Shown: piece after piece, positions 26,818 to 37,933 of the stretch
Layout: each line of letters begins with the position of its first letter
How positions within the stretch are numbered: the stretch's first letter is position 1
Source of the DNA: Reyranellaceae bacterium
Lineage (GTDB): Bacteria; Pseudomonadota; Alphaproteobacteria; Reyranellales; Reyranellaceae
NCBI GenBank assembly: GCA_022844045.1
Contig: JALHMM010000009.1
Coordinates: 1-64,000, forward strand
Reading direction: 5' to 3'
Length of the DNA: 64,000 nt
Translations under genes and position numbers: made by a program
Notes under the pieces: model-generated
Databases searched by the model: none
What the model was told of the DNA's origin: nothing
What the model saw: only the letters and a program-made list of their open reading frames with translations

Positions 26818-27634
26818 TCAGCGCGAAGCGGCGTACTGGACCGGCGGGAACCGGCACGTCGCCGCGCACCATGATGGGTGATTCACCACCGCGCTTCAGG
26901 CCGATTTGGTCGAGCCAGGCGCCGAGCGCCGCGTGCTCGGTCGGCACGTCGATACGCAGCGTCTTGCCGAGATGGTGCTTCAGCCAGAATGCGATCAGCC
27001 GGCGCGCCGAGTCATCGTCGCGCGCGACCACCGGGCCGACTACGTGTCCGGCGCCGAACAGGCGGCAGATCGCGAAGCCGACGATACCACCATCCTGCCG
27101 CAGCACGGCGATCTCGCCTGAAACGGCCAGCGCGGTGAACAAGGAATCGCGCGCGAAGCCCAGCGCAGCGGCGTCGAGCGCCAGGAGCGCCGGCAAGTCA
27201 GCACGGCTTGCTGGCTCGATCACGCCGGATACGCCGGGATCGACCGCGGTACCCATATGCGCGCAGTTGCCGCCGATGGCCACGAATCCGAGTGATTCGT
27301 AGAGCCGGCGACCGGCGTCGGTCGAGATCAGCTGCAGCGAACGGCCGGTGGCGTCGGCGATCATGCGCGCCATCAACGCGCGGCCTATGCCGCCGCGATG
27401 CAAGGAGGGATCGACGGCGACCATGCCGATCGAGCCAAAGGTCTCGCCGTACGGGAACCACATCAGTGCGCCGCGCAACGCACCGTCGCTGTCGAGCGCG
27501 CCAAGCCCGCGGCCGACCGATAGCGCGAACTGCCAGTCCTCGTAGCGATGAGCCCATCCGACAGCGCTGGTCAGGCCATGCGCGGCCGTGGCATGCGCGG
27601 CTGTGAGCGGCGCGACCTCGAAGGGCAGGCTCAT
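26798..27634 (-). CDS. GNAT family N-acetyltransferase
   Basis: 278 aa. The N-terminal GNAT domain shows GSIGMVAVDPSLHRGGIGRALMARM, the acetyl-CoA-binding V-x-P-x-x-(R/Q)-G-x-G/A region, and RRLYESLGFVAIG. The C-terminal half (from about 135) is a second GNAT-like domain of the YitH/HolE type. Acceptor unknown. It begins 3 bp after the uvrA stop, so it is co-transcribed with uvrA and may be SOS-regulated. Confidence 0.82.
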   Translation of the reverse strand: MSLPFEVAPLTAAHATAAHGLTSAVGWAHRYEDWQFALSVGRGLGALDSDGALRGALMWFPYGETFGSIGMVAVDPSLHRGGIGRALMARMIADATGRSLQLISTDAGRRLYESLGFVAIGGNCAHMGTAVDPGVSGVIEPASRADLPALLALDAAALGFARDSLFTALAVSGEIAVLRQDGGIVGFAICRLFGAGHVVGPVVARDDDSARRLIAFWLKHHLGKTLRIDVPTEHAALGAWLDQIGLKRGGESPIMVRGDVPVPAGPVRRFALISQAMG

Positions 27635-27637
27635 GAC

Positions 27638-30535
<2,898 letters not shown>

Positions 30536-30594
30536 TGGACACTGAACGCGCGAGGGGGTCGGCAAACCGGACGCGCATTATCCGTGCCACCGCC

Positions 30595-30609
30595 GTTCGC
30601 GCCATGTTC
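30595..30609. promoter_or_regulatory. LexA (SOS) box of uvrA
   Basis: GTTCGCGCCATGTTC fits the alphaproteobacterial LexA operator GTTC-N7-GTTC exactly. It lies 60 bp upstream of the uvrA ATG and differs by one base from the box of ssb. Confidence 0.85.
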
Positions 30610-30620
30610 TTGTTGTGGGG

Positions 30621-30629
30621 TTGTCCACA
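30621..30629. promoter_or_regulatory. DnaA-box-like site
   Basis: TTGTCCACA matches the relaxed DnaA consensus and stands 11 bp from the uvrA LexA box. One 9-mer alone is weak evidence. Confidence 0.3.
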
Positions 30630-30642
30630 GACAGGACCGGAT

Positions 30643-31035
30643 TCAGGCCTCAGACAAGTGCCTGCGATACCACGCCGCGAGTTCGGCCTCGGTCAGCTTG
30701 CCGGCCGCGAGATCGTTGAAGACGACGACCGCCTCGGCTTCAGCGACATCGATGAACGCGCCGTTCCGCACGAGGAACGCGCCCGCAGTCACAAAGGCCG
30801 TGCGCTTGTCGCCGTCCACAAACGGGTGGTTGCGCGCGATGCCAAACGCATACGCCGCAGCCAGCTCAGCAAGATCAGGCTCGCCATAGGCGGCAAGGTT
30901 TTTGGGTCGCGCGAGTGCCGACTCCAACAGACCGGCATCGCGTACGCCGCTGCCGCCGCCATGGTCCCGGATCTGTTCCTCGTGGATTGTCAGGACGGTC
31001 TTGGTCGGCAGACAGCGCGTGACCTTTGCGCTCAC
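30643..31035 (-). CDS. doc: Doc-type toxin (death-on-curing, Fic fold)
   Basis: 130 aa. The HPFVDGDKRTA motif is the Doc variant of the Fic active site (HxFx[D/N][G/A][N/D]KR), which phosphorylates EF-Tu in P1 Doc. VRDAGLLESALARP upstream is the conserved Doc helix. The ATG overlaps the stop of the antitoxin gene by 4 nt (ATGA), the classic antitoxin-first arrangement. It lies directly upstream of the uvrA promoter on the same strand. Confidence 0.92.
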   Translation of the reverse strand: MSAKVTRCLPTKTVLTIHEEQIRDHGGGSGVRDAGLLESALARPKNLAAYGEPDLAELAAAYAFGIARNHPFVDGDKRTAFVTAGAFLVRNGAFIDVAEAEAVVVFNDLAAGKLTEAELAAWYRRHLSEA

Positions 31036-31265
31036 TTCGCGAGCTCACGCAAGGCATTGCGGTACTTCCGCATCACCTTGCGCGCCGCTTCCATGTCGGC
31101 CGCGAACTCCGGATCGTAGGGCGTGAGTTCAACGCCGTTTGGCGTCTCGACAACCGTCAGGGTGTCGCCCTTCTCCACGTTCAAGCGCGCGACTATTTCC
31201 TTCGGCAGGATCACTCCAACCGAGTTGCCGACCGCTGTGACTTTGACCTTGAGTGGGCCGCTCAT
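31032..31265 (-). CDS. AbrB/MazE-family antitoxin
   Basis: 77 aa. The swapped-hairpin AbrB fold covers residues 1-48 (KVTAVGNSVGVILPKEIVARLNV, GDTLTV). The charged C-terminal helix (FAADMEAARKVMRKYRNALREL) looks like the toxin-binding tail of Phd-type antitoxins. It should neutralise the Doc toxin and repress the operon through the palindrome just upstream. Confidence 0.9.
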   Translation of the reverse strand: MSGPLKVKVTAVGNSVGVILPKEIVARLNVEKGDTLTVVETPNGVELTPYDPEFAADMEAARKVMRKYRNALRELAK

Positions 31266-31271
31266 CGTTAG

Positions 31272-31300
31272 AACATAAGTTATAACTGACTGAACTTCAA
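31272..31300 (-). promoter_or_regulatory. Putative promoter and operator of the toxin-antitoxin operon
   Basis: On the minus strand TTGAAG (31300-31295) and TATGTT (31277-31272) are spaced by 17 bp, and the spacer contains the perfect palindrome AGTTATAACT (31278-31287). The -10 lies only 6 nt from the antitoxin ATG, which would give a leaderless mRNA. It overlaps the 3' end of the MFS gene. Confidence 0.5.
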
Positions 31301-32541
31301 GCCGCCGCGCCCTGTGCCGCCACGCGCGCCGTCGGCCTGTCGTTCATCAGCAGCTGGGCCGTTCCCGCGATGAGCCCGATCAGCACACCGATCTTCCACG
31401 CCGTCTCGTAGTTGCCCATCAGGTCGTAGAGATAGCCGCCGCCCCAGGCGCCGAGGAAGGAGCCGGCCTGGTGGCTGAGGAAGGCGAAGCCGGTGATGGT
31501 CGAGAGGTAGCGCAGGCCGAAGATCTGCACCACCAGGCCGTTGACCAGCGGGATCACGCCCAGCCACAGAATGCCCATCACGGCGGCGAAGATCAGCGTC
31601 GTGGCTGGTGTCGGCGGGATCATGAAATAGAGCGCCAGCACGGCCGAGCGCGACAGGTAGAGGCCGCCCAGCAGGTAGCGCTTGGGGAAACGGTCGCCCA
31701 GCCAGCCGGCGCCCCACGAGCTCAGGATGTTGAAGCCGCCGATCAGCATCAGCGACAGCGCGCCGTAATAGGCGCCGTCCATACCGCAGCTCGCGAGATA
31801 GGTCGGCAGATGCGTGGTGAGAAACACCAGCTGCAGACCGCAGACGAAATAGGCGCAGGCCATGATGATGAAGCCGCCGTGGCCGCGGGCTTCGCCCAGC
31901 GCCCCGCCGATGGTGAGCTGGCGGTCGGCAGCCGTGCCGTTGGGCAGCCGATCGGCACCGCCGCCGATGAAGGCGGCCGGCAGCATCGCCAGACCGAGGA
32001 TGGCGAAGGCCCACAGCCCGGCGCGCCAGCCTTCCGTGGTCAGCATGTACTGCGCCAGCGGCGCGGTGAGCAGGCTGCCGACGGAACCCGCCGCGCCGAC
32101 AATGCCGAAGGCCAGCGTGCGGCGCTGCGGGCGGACCACGCGCGCGGCGATGTTGGAGGTGATGCTCGAGCTGGTGCAGGAGAGCGCCGTGCCGATCAGC
32201 ACGCCGACGCCGATGGTGATGTGCAGCGCGCTGGTCGCGGTCGCCGCCATATACAGGCCGAGGATGAACATTACGCTGCCGGCGATGGCGACCCAGCGTG
32301 TGCCGAAGCGGTCGGCCAGCATGCCGGCGAATGGCTGCGTGACGCCCCAGGCGACCTGCTGCACGGCGACGGCAAAGGCAAAATCGGCGACGGCGATGCC
32401 CAGCCCGTCGGCGGCGGGCTTCTGGAACAGGCCGAGATTCTGACGCATGCCCATGGCCAGCGTCATCATCAGCGCGGCGCTGCCGAGCAGGGCGTAGGCC
32501 TGCCGGCGCGCGACAAGCTCGGTGTGGAACGGTGTCGACAT
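31297..32541 (-). CDS. MFS transporter (last gene of the BMP-amidase cluster)
   Basis: 414 aa from the ATG at 32541; upstream in-frame ATGs give no plausible start. Twelve hydrophobic segments are seen. GMLADRFGTRW is the MFS loop 2-3 motif and MGMRQNLGLFQKPAA the TM1 region of the monocarboxylate/oxalate-formate type branch. It is clearly paralogous to the MFS protein at 40314-41543 (shared MGMRQ.LGLF, GVTQP/GITQP, FVCGLQLVF.TTHLPTYLA.CG). The substrate is probably a small organic anion or amide product. Confidence 0.85.
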   Translation of the reverse strand: MSTPFHTELVARRQAYALLGSAALMMTLAMGMRQNLGLFQKPAADGLGIAVADFAFAVAVQQVAWGVTQPFAGMLADRFGTRWVAIAGSVMFILGLYMAATATSALHITIGVGVLIGTALSCTSSSITSNIAARVVRPQRRTLAFGIVGAAGSVGSLLTAPLAQYMLTTEGWRAGLWAFAILGLAMLPAAFIGGGADRLPNGTAADRQLTIGGALGEARGHGGFIIMACAYFVCGLQLVFLTTHLPTYLASCGMDGAYYGALSLMLIGGFNILSSWGAGWLGDRFPKRYLLGGLYLSRSAVLALYFMIPPTPATTLIFAAVMGILWLGVIPLVNGLVVQIFGLRYLSTITGFAFLSHQAGSFLGAWGGGYLYDLMGNYETAWKIGVLIGLIAGTAQLLMNDRPTARVAAQGAAA

Positions 32542-32616
32542 GGCGTGGATAGTACGGCCGCGCGGAGTCGCGTGACCATGCGTTCGCGGCATGGCTGCCC
32601 GCGATGCGGAAGCGCT

Positions 32617-33276
32617 TTACAGTGCCGGCAGCACCTTCGCCAACGGCGCGGTCCAGCCGACAATAGCGCCCTGGGCGCGGATCATGTCGAGGGCAGCACG
32701 CTTGAATTCGGGGAAATAGCTCTCGGTGCAGTCCTCGACCAGCAGGCACTCGTAGCCCCGATCGTTGGCCTCGCGCATCGTCGTCTGCACGCAGACCTCG
32801 GTGGTCACGCCGGCGAACAGCAGATGCGTGATGCCGAGATCAGTGAGCATCTTGTTGAGCGACGTGGCGTGGAAGGCGCCCTTGCCGGGCTTGTCGAGCA
32901 CGATCTCGCCGGGCAGCGCCGCGAGCTCGGGCACGATGTCGGCGCCGGGCTCGCCCGATATCAGGATACGGCCCATCGGGCCGGGATCGCCGATGCGCAG
33001 CGAGGGCTTGCCGCGCGTCAGTTTGGCCGGCGGGCAGTCCGACAGGTCGGGCCGGTGGCACTCGCGGGTGTGGATGATCGGCAGCCTCGCCGCGCGCGCG
33101 CCATCGAGCAGCCGGCGCACCGTGGGCACGATCGCCGCGATCGGCCGCACGTCGTTGCCCAGCGTGGCGCCGAAGCCGCCGGGCTCGACGAAGTCGCGCT
33201 GCATGTCGATGACGATCAGGCCGAGCTTGCCGGCTGGGAATTCGAAGGCATAGGGCTGGGCGTCGATCACGGGCAT
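32617..33276 (-). CDS. Isochorismatase-like cysteine hydrolase
   Basis: 219 aa. [10 protein letters not shown] carries the catalytic Asp (D24), LDKPGKGAF the Lys and [17 protein letters not shown] the Cys of the cysteine-hydrolase triad. It is a paralogue of the biuret-hydrolase-like protein at 35168, sharing IGDPGP.GRI, GEPG.DI.PEL and DKPGKG.F.AT, but lacks that protein's WPYNG N-terminus. The family cleaves amide or carbamoyl C-N bonds (RutB, nicotinamidase, biuret hydrolase). The substrate is unknown and presumably belongs to the same pathway. Confidence 0.85.
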   Translation of the reverse strand: MPVIDAQPYAFEFPAGKLGLIVIDMQRDFVEPGGFGATLGNDVRPIAAIVPTVRRLLDGARAARLPIIHTRECHRPDLSDCPPAKLTRGKPSLRIGDPGPMGRILISGEPGADIVPELAALPGEIVLDKPGKGAFHATSLNKMLTDLGITHLLFAGVTTEVCVQTTMREANDRGYECLLVEDCTESYFPEFKRAALDMIRAQGAIVGWTAPLAKVLPAL

Positions 33277-33295
33277 GGTGGAGGGACCTTTGTTT

Positions 33296-33448
33296 CCTTC
33301 TCCCCGCGAAGGCGGGGAGAAGGTGCCGAGCGTAGCGAGGCGAATGAGGGGCTTCCTCGCGCAACGATCAGCGCCGCTGCTATTGAAGCACCGCGAAGCC
33401 CCTCATCCGCCCTTCGGGCACCTTCTCCCCGCCTTCGCGGGGAGAAGG
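33296..33448. repeat. Palindromic intergenic element, family A copy 3
   Basis: Full-length copy with intact terminal hairpins, lying between the ABC ATPase and the cysteine hydrolase genes, which have the same orientation. Confidence 0.9.
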
Positions 33449-33468
33449 GAAGAAAGGCTACGAGCATC

Positions 33469-35022
33469 TCAATGCCCGGCCATATGGTGGCCGACGATGT
33501 CGGGCCGCGCTTCGGCGATCGGGGCGTCGTAGGCGATGCGGCCCTCGAACATCACCAGCACGCGGTCCGACAGCTCGAAGATCTCGTCGAGGTCCTCGCT
33601 GACCAGCAGCACGGCTGCGCCGGCGTCGCGCGCCTCGACGATGCGGCGGCGCGTCTCGGAGACGGCGACGAAGTCGAGGCCGAAGCAGGGGTTGGCGACC
33701 ACCAGCACGCGCGCGGCGCGGCCCAGCTCGCGGCCCAGCACCGCGCGCTGCACGTTGCCACCCGAGAGCGTGCCGATCGGCGCGTCGGGTCCCGGCGTGC
33801 GCACCTTGAAGGTCGAGATCAGGCCGCGGGCGCGCTCACGCATCGAGGCCGGCTGCAGCCACCAGCCGCCTTTGGCGTGCGGCGGCACGTCGAAGTCGCG
33901 GAAGGCCATGTTCTCGGCCACGCTCATGGCGCCGACGCAGGCGTTGCGCAGCGGCTCTTCGGGCAGGCAGGCGACGCCCAGCGCCGAGGCTTCAGCGCGC
34001 GTGGCGCCATAGGCCTTGCCGTCGATGGCCATGCCGCCCTCGTCGGCGATGCGCTGGCCGGCGAGGATCTCGACCAGCTCGCGCTGGCCATTGCCGGACA
34101 CGCCGGCGATACCGACGATCTCGCCGGCGCGCACATCGAGCGAGGCGCCGCGCAGCATGCGCTTGCCGGCCTCGTTGGTGACCGCCAGTCCCTCGACTTT
34201 GAGCCGCACCTCGCCGGCGTCGCGCTGCGCGCGCGCGGCCGGCGGCGCGATCTCGCCATCGCCGATCATCATCGCCGCGAATTGCGCGGCGCCACCCGTG
34301 GCGACGTCGGCGCTGCCTACCAGTTTGCCCTGGCGCAGCACGGTGACGCGATCGGCGAAGGCCATCACCTCGCGCATCTTGTGGGTGATCATCATCACGG
34401 TGATCGACTTCTCGCGCGTCATGGCGCGCAGCAGACCGAGCACCTCGGTCGCCTCGCCCGGCGTCAGCACCGAGGTCGGCTCGTCGAGGATCAGAAACCG
34501 ATTGTCGAGATAGAGCTGGCGCAGGATCTCGACCTTCTGCTTGTCGCCGGCCGCGAGATCGGCGGCGTAGGCGTCGAGCGGCACCTTGAACGGCATCTTC
34601 TCGAGGAAGGCCTCGAGGCGTGCGCGCTCCGCCTTCCAGTCGAGCACCGCCGGCAGCATGGCGCGCGACAGAACGAAATTCTCCAGCACCGTCATGCCGG
34701 GCACGAGCGTGAAGTGCTGGTAGACCATGCCGATGCCCAGTGCCTGCGCCGCGCGCGGCCCGTCGACCACCTGCTCGCGGCCGTCGATCATGAGCTGGCC
34801 GGCGTCGGCGTGATAGAAGCCCATCACGCACTTCACCAAGGTGCTCTTGCCGGCGCCGTTCTCGCCCAACAGCGCATGCAGCTCGCCGGCCTCGACCTTC
34901 AGCGAGACGTCGTCGAGCGCCTTGTTGGTGCCGAAGGCCTTGCTCATGTGCACGGCTTCCAGCGCCAGCGCGCGCGGCAGGTCGGCGGCGCGCGGCGGCA
35001 CGCCGATGACGTCGGGCGTCAT
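33469..35022 (-). CDS. BMP-type ABC transporter, duplicated ATP-binding protein (YufO/NupO-like)
   Basis: 517 aa with two ABC modules. The first has a good Walker A (GENGAGKST), Walker B (FLILDEPTSVLTP) and H-loop, but its signature is LAAGDKQKVEILR rather than LSGGQ. The second keeps TLSGGNVQRAVLGREL but has a degenerate P-loop (GVSGNGQREL). This asymmetry is normal for the sugar/nucleoside-type importers. It should energise the two permeases encoded upstream in the operon. A repeat element lies on either side. Confidence 0.9.
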   Translation of the reverse strand: MTPDVIGVPPRAADLPRALALEAVHMSKAFGTNKALDDVSLKVEAGELHALLGENGAGKSTLVKCVMGFYHADAGQLMIDGREQVVDGPRAAQALGIGMVYQHFTLVPGMTVLENFVLSRAMLPAVLDWKAERARLEAFLEKMPFKVPLDAYAADLAAGDKQKVEILRQLYLDNRFLILDEPTSVLTPGEATEVLGLLRAMTREKSITVMMITHKMREVMAFADRVTVLRQGKLVGSADVATGGAAQFAAMMIGDGEIAPPAARAQRDAGEVRLKVEGLAVTNEAGKRMLRGASLDVRAGEIVGIAGVSGNGQRELVEILAGQRIADEGGMAIDGKAYGATRAEASALGVACLPEEPLRNACVGAMSVAENMAFRDFDVPPHAKGGWWLQPASMRERARGLISTFKVRTPGPDAPIGTLSGGNVQRAVLGRELGRAARVLVVANPCFGLDFVAVSETRRRIVEARDAGAAVLLVSEDLDEIFELSDRVLVMFEGRIAYDAPIAEARPDIVGHHMAGH

Positions 35023-35035
35023 GACGACATGCCCT

Positions 35036-35158
35036 CCCTCTCCCCGCGCGCGGGGAGAGGATCGGGGTGAGGGGTGGTTTCAGGTTGCGTACAGCGATCG
35101 AGCGACACTTGATAAAGCCCCTCACCCCAACCCTCTCCCCGCCTGCGGGGAGAGGGAG
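35036..35158. repeat. Palindromic intergenic element, CCCTCTCCCCGC type
   Basis: CCCTCTCCCCGC..GCGGGGAGAGG hairpins at both ends flank CGGGGTGAGGGG and CCCCTCACCCC. It has the same two-hairpin plan as family A but a different arm sequence. It lies inside the BMP-amidase operon. Confidence 0.8.
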
Positions 35159-35167
35159 AAAGACGGT

Positions 35168-35845
35168 TCACGGCAAGCCCTCGACGAAGGCGGCGCTGTT
35201 GGACACCGAGCCGAATACGCCGCCCTGCATCTTCACCATCTTGATCGCCGCGAGGTGGTTGCCGTGGTCGGTGGCGCCACAGCAATCCTCCAGCAGCACG
35301 CATTCGAAGCCACGGTCGTTGGCCTCGCGCATCGTCGTGTGGACGCAGACGTCCGTCGTGATGCCCGTGAGCACGAGGTTCTCGATGCCGCGCATGCGCA
35401 GCAGCAGCTCGAGATCGGTGGCGCAGAAGCTGCCCTTGCCGGGCTTGTCGATGATCGGCTCGCCCGCCACAGGCGCCAGCTCGGGGATGATGTCCCAGCC
35501 CGGCTCGCCGCGCACGAGGATGCGGCCGCACGGGCCGGGATCGCCGATCCCCGCGCCGATGCGCTGCGAGCGCCAGCGTTTGTTGGCCGGCAGGTCGGAG
35601 AGGTCGGGGCGATGACCCTCGCGCGTGTGGATGATGTGGTAGGCCTTCGCGCGCATCGCGCCGAGTACGCGCTTGATCGGCTCGATCGGCGCGCGGGTCA
35701 GCGACAGGTCGTAGCCCATCGTGTCGACATAGCCGCCCTTGCCGCAGAAGTCGGTCTGCATATCGATGATGATCAGCGCCGTGTTGGCCGGCCGCAGCTC
35801 GCCGTTGTAGGGCCAGGGATAGGGATCGGCGGTGATCATGCTCAC
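35168..35845 (-). CDS. Biuret-hydrolase-like cysteine hydrolase
   Basis: 225 aa from a GTG at 35845 that overlaps the formamidase stop (GTGA) and follows GGAGG by 6 nt; the ATG at 35839 is the alternative. Residues read [63 protein letters not shown] and [15 protein letters not shown]. This is close, by recall, to rhizobial biuret amidohydrolase BiuH, including the WPYNG start. It would release ammonia from biuret or a similar acylurea. No allophanate hydrolase is present in the window, so the physiological substrate may differ. Confidence 0.82.
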   Translation of the reverse strand: MSMITADPYPWPYNGELRPANTALIIIDMQTDFCGKGGYVDTMGYDLSLTRAPIEPIKRVLGAMRAKAYHIIHTREGHRPDLSDLPANKRWRSQRIGAGIGDPGPCGRILVRGEPGWDIIPELAPVAGEPIIDKPGKGSFCATDLELLLRMRGIENLVLTGITTDVCVHTTMREANDRGFECVLLEDCCGATDHGNHLAAIKMVKMQGGVFGSVSNSAAFVEGLP

Positions 35846-36840
35846 GTAGCACCTCCATAGGTGCGATTGGGCACCGGGAAGCCACAGCTCGTGCCGTCCT
35901 TGACCTGCACCTGGTCTTCCCATGGCAGGCGATACTTCCCGCCGACGAGATCATGCATGTAGGAGTAGGGGCAATCGCCGGCGCCGCCATTGACCGCGAC
36001 ATAGCCGCGATGGCCGAACTGGTAGATGTTGTTCTCGACGCCCCAGCCGTTGCGCGCCTCGCGGATCAGGTCGGGCCGCACTTCGGCGGTGATGATCTCA
36101 TCAGGAATGCCGCTGCCTTCGACCAGCATCGTGCCGTCGAAGTCGCAGATCATCGCCTCGCCCATCGAGTTGAAGGTGCCGTCGGTGCCGCACATGCAGA
36201 CGCTGGCGGTGGCCATCAGATTGCAGAAGGCGTTGGACTGGTTGGTGACCTTCCACGCGTGGCGGATCGGCGCGGTGTAGCCGGCGGTGCGCAGCATGAT
36301 CTCGGCGCCCTTGTAGGCAGCCTCGCGAGCCATCTCGGGGAACATGCCGTCGTGGCAGATGATCAGCGACAGCTTGGAGCCGTTGGGCCCGTCGCATACC
36401 GGGATGCCGATATTGCCCGGCTCCCAAGGCTCGACCGGCACCCAGGGATGGAGCTTGCGGTAGTAGAGCTTGATCGCGCCGGTATCGTCGATGATCAGGC
36501 CGCTGTTGTAGGGATTGCCGTCGGGGTTGCGCTCCATGATCGAGAAGCAGCCCCAGATCTTGTTGGCGTGGCAGGCGGTGCGGAAGGAGGCGACCTCGGG
36601 CCCGTCGAGATCGCACAGGATCTCCGGCCGCGTATCCATCGACAGGCCATGCAGCGAGTATTCGGGGAATACGACGAGGTCCATCGTCGACATGCCGCGC
36701 TTGGCCTTGGCGACCATCGAGACGATCTTCGCCGCCTGTCTGGTGACGTCGGCGCGAGTCTCGATCACCGGCAACTGCAGTTGCACCAGGCCTATCACCA
36801 CGCCATTGGCCGATTTGTTGAGTCCGCCCAGTCCGCTCAT
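35842..36840 (-). CDS. amiF: Formamidase (AmiF, nitrilase superfamily)
   Basis: 332 aa. The Glu-Lys-Cys triad is E60 ([10 protein letters not shown]), K129 (YYRKLHPW) and C162 ([11 protein letters not shown]), spaced as in Helicobacter AmiF (E60, K133, C166). [41 protein letters not shown] and the C-terminal [10 protein letters not shown] are all AmiF-specific blocks. It hydrolyses formamide or a similar short amide to ammonia and formate. Gene order places it between an importer permease and the biuret-hydrolase-like gene, with translational coupling to the latter. Confidence 0.88.
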   Translation of the reverse strand: MSGLGGLNKSANGVVIGLVQLQLPVIETRADVTRQAAKIVSMVAKAKRGMSTMDLVVFPEYSLHGLSMDTRPEILCDLDGPEVASFRTACHANKIWGCFSIMERNPDGNPYNSGLIIDDTGAIKLYYRKLHPWVPVEPWEPGNIGIPVCDGPNGSKLSLIICHDGMFPEMAREAAYKGAEIMLRTAGYTAPIRHAWKVTNQSNAFCNLMATASVCMCGTDGTFNSMGEAMICDFDGTMLVEGSGIPDEIITAEVRPDLIREARNGWGVENNIYQFGHRGYVAVNGGAGDCPYSYMHDLVGGKYRLPWEDQVQVKDGTSCGFPVPNRTYGGAT

Positions 36841-36853
36841 CGGTCCCTCTCTC

Positions 36854-37777
36854 CTATCGCGTGACGCCGAGTTCGGCCGGCGCGCCGCGCAGGCTGCGCG
36901 TCGGCGAGCAGGTGGCGATCATGATGCCCAGGGTCAGCACGTAGGGCGCGGCGCCGAACAGGTAGTAGCCCCAGGTGACGCCGACCGACTGCAGCGCCGG
37001 CCCGAGCGCGCCGGCGGCGCCGAACAGCAGCGAGGCCCAGATGCAGCGAATCGGCTGCCAGCGCGCGAAGATCACCAGTGCGATCGCCATCAATCCCTGG
37101 CCGCTCGACAGGCCCTCGTTCCAGCTTCCCGGATAGTACAGCGAGAGAAACGCGCCACCGATGCCCGCCAGGGCGCCGCCGGCCGTGGTCGCGGTGAAGC
37201 GCATGGTCTCGGCCGAATAGCCCATGGCGCGCACAGCTTCGGAGCTGTCGCCGGCGGCGCGCAGGATCAGGCCCCAGCGCGTGCGGCCGAGGAACCAGGT
37301 CAGCCCCAGCGCCAGCAAGATGCCGACGACGAACAGCGGATTGATCTCCAGCGCCGCGCGCAACTCGGGCTGCTCGATCCACCAGCCCAGCGAGATCGAC
37401 GGCAGGTTGGGCGCCTTGGGCTGCACGAAGGGCTTGCCGAGGAAGAAGGCGATGCCGGTGCCGAACAGCATCAGCGAGATGCCGACGGCGATGTCGTTGA
37501 CCTTGGGCAGGCCGCAGAGCAGCGCGTGCAGTCCGCCGAGGAAGGCGCCGGCCAGCATCGCCACCAGCACGCCGAGCCACGGCGAGCCGCTGAGATAGGC
37601 GATGCCGTAGGCGCTCATCGCGCCCAGCACGAGCGTGCCCTCGAGGCCGAGATTGATACGGCCGGAGCGCTCGGTGAGGCATTCGCCAAGGCTGACGAAG
37701 ATATAGGGCGTGCTGACGCGAATCGCGCCGGCCAGCATCGCCACCGGCACCGCCCAGAGTCCGAGGTCACCGGACAT
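36854..37777 (-). CDS. BMP-type ABC transporter permease (YufQ/NupQ-like)
   Basis: 307 aa with eight to nine hydrophobic helices. GECLTERSGRINLGLEGTLVLGA is the diagnostic EAA-like opening of the nucleoside/BMP branch of the BPD2 permease family (GE..ERSG..N.G.EG). LFGTGIAFFLGKPF and LILRAAGDSSEAVRAMGYSAE follow. It pairs with the permease at 37934 to make the channel. It is 13 bp upstream of the formamidase gene. Confidence 0.9.
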   Translation of the reverse strand: MSGDLGLWAVPVAMLAGAIRVSTPYIFVSLGECLTERSGRINLGLEGTLVLGAMSAYGIAYLSGSPWLGVLVAMLAGAFLGGLHALLCGLPKVNDIAVGISLMLFGTGIAFFLGKPFVQPKAPNLPSISLGWWIEQPELRAALEINPLFVVGILLALGLTWFLGRTRWGLILRAAGDSSEAVRAMGYSAETMRFTATTAGGALAGIGGAFLSLYYPGSWNEGLSSGQGLMAIALVIFARWQPIRCIWASLLFGAAGALGPALQSVGVTWGYYLFGAAPYVLTLGIMIATCSPTRSLRGAPAELGVTR

Positions 37778-37790
37778 GGGACGCGTCCTT

Positions 37791-37919
37791 TACCTTCCCC
37801 CGGAGGGGGAAGGTGGCGCGCGCAGCGCGACGGATGGGGGATCTCTCAACGACATGGATGTTCGTCTTCGACATCCCCCATCCGCCCTGTCGGGCACCTT
37901 CCCCCTCCGGGGGAAGGTA
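37791..37919. repeat. Palindromic intergenic element, CCTTCCCCC variant
   Basis: TACCTTCCCCCGGAGGGGGAAGGT at one end faces the same hairpin at the other, with GGATGGGGGAT/ATCCCCCATCC inside. It separates the two permease genes of one transporter. Confidence 0.85.
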
Positions 37920-37933
37920 AGGCGCAAGACCAC

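Noticed and set aside
33267-33467. Small proteins with SPRRRGEGA or PREGGEKVP sequences
   Set aside because: They are translations of the palindromic repeat elements, recur at every copy and lack ribosome sites.
31471-35070. 1199-codon plus-strand open frame
   Set aside because: It is antisense to the MFS, cysteine hydrolase and ABC ATPase genes and shows no domain; long antisense frames are expected at this GC content.
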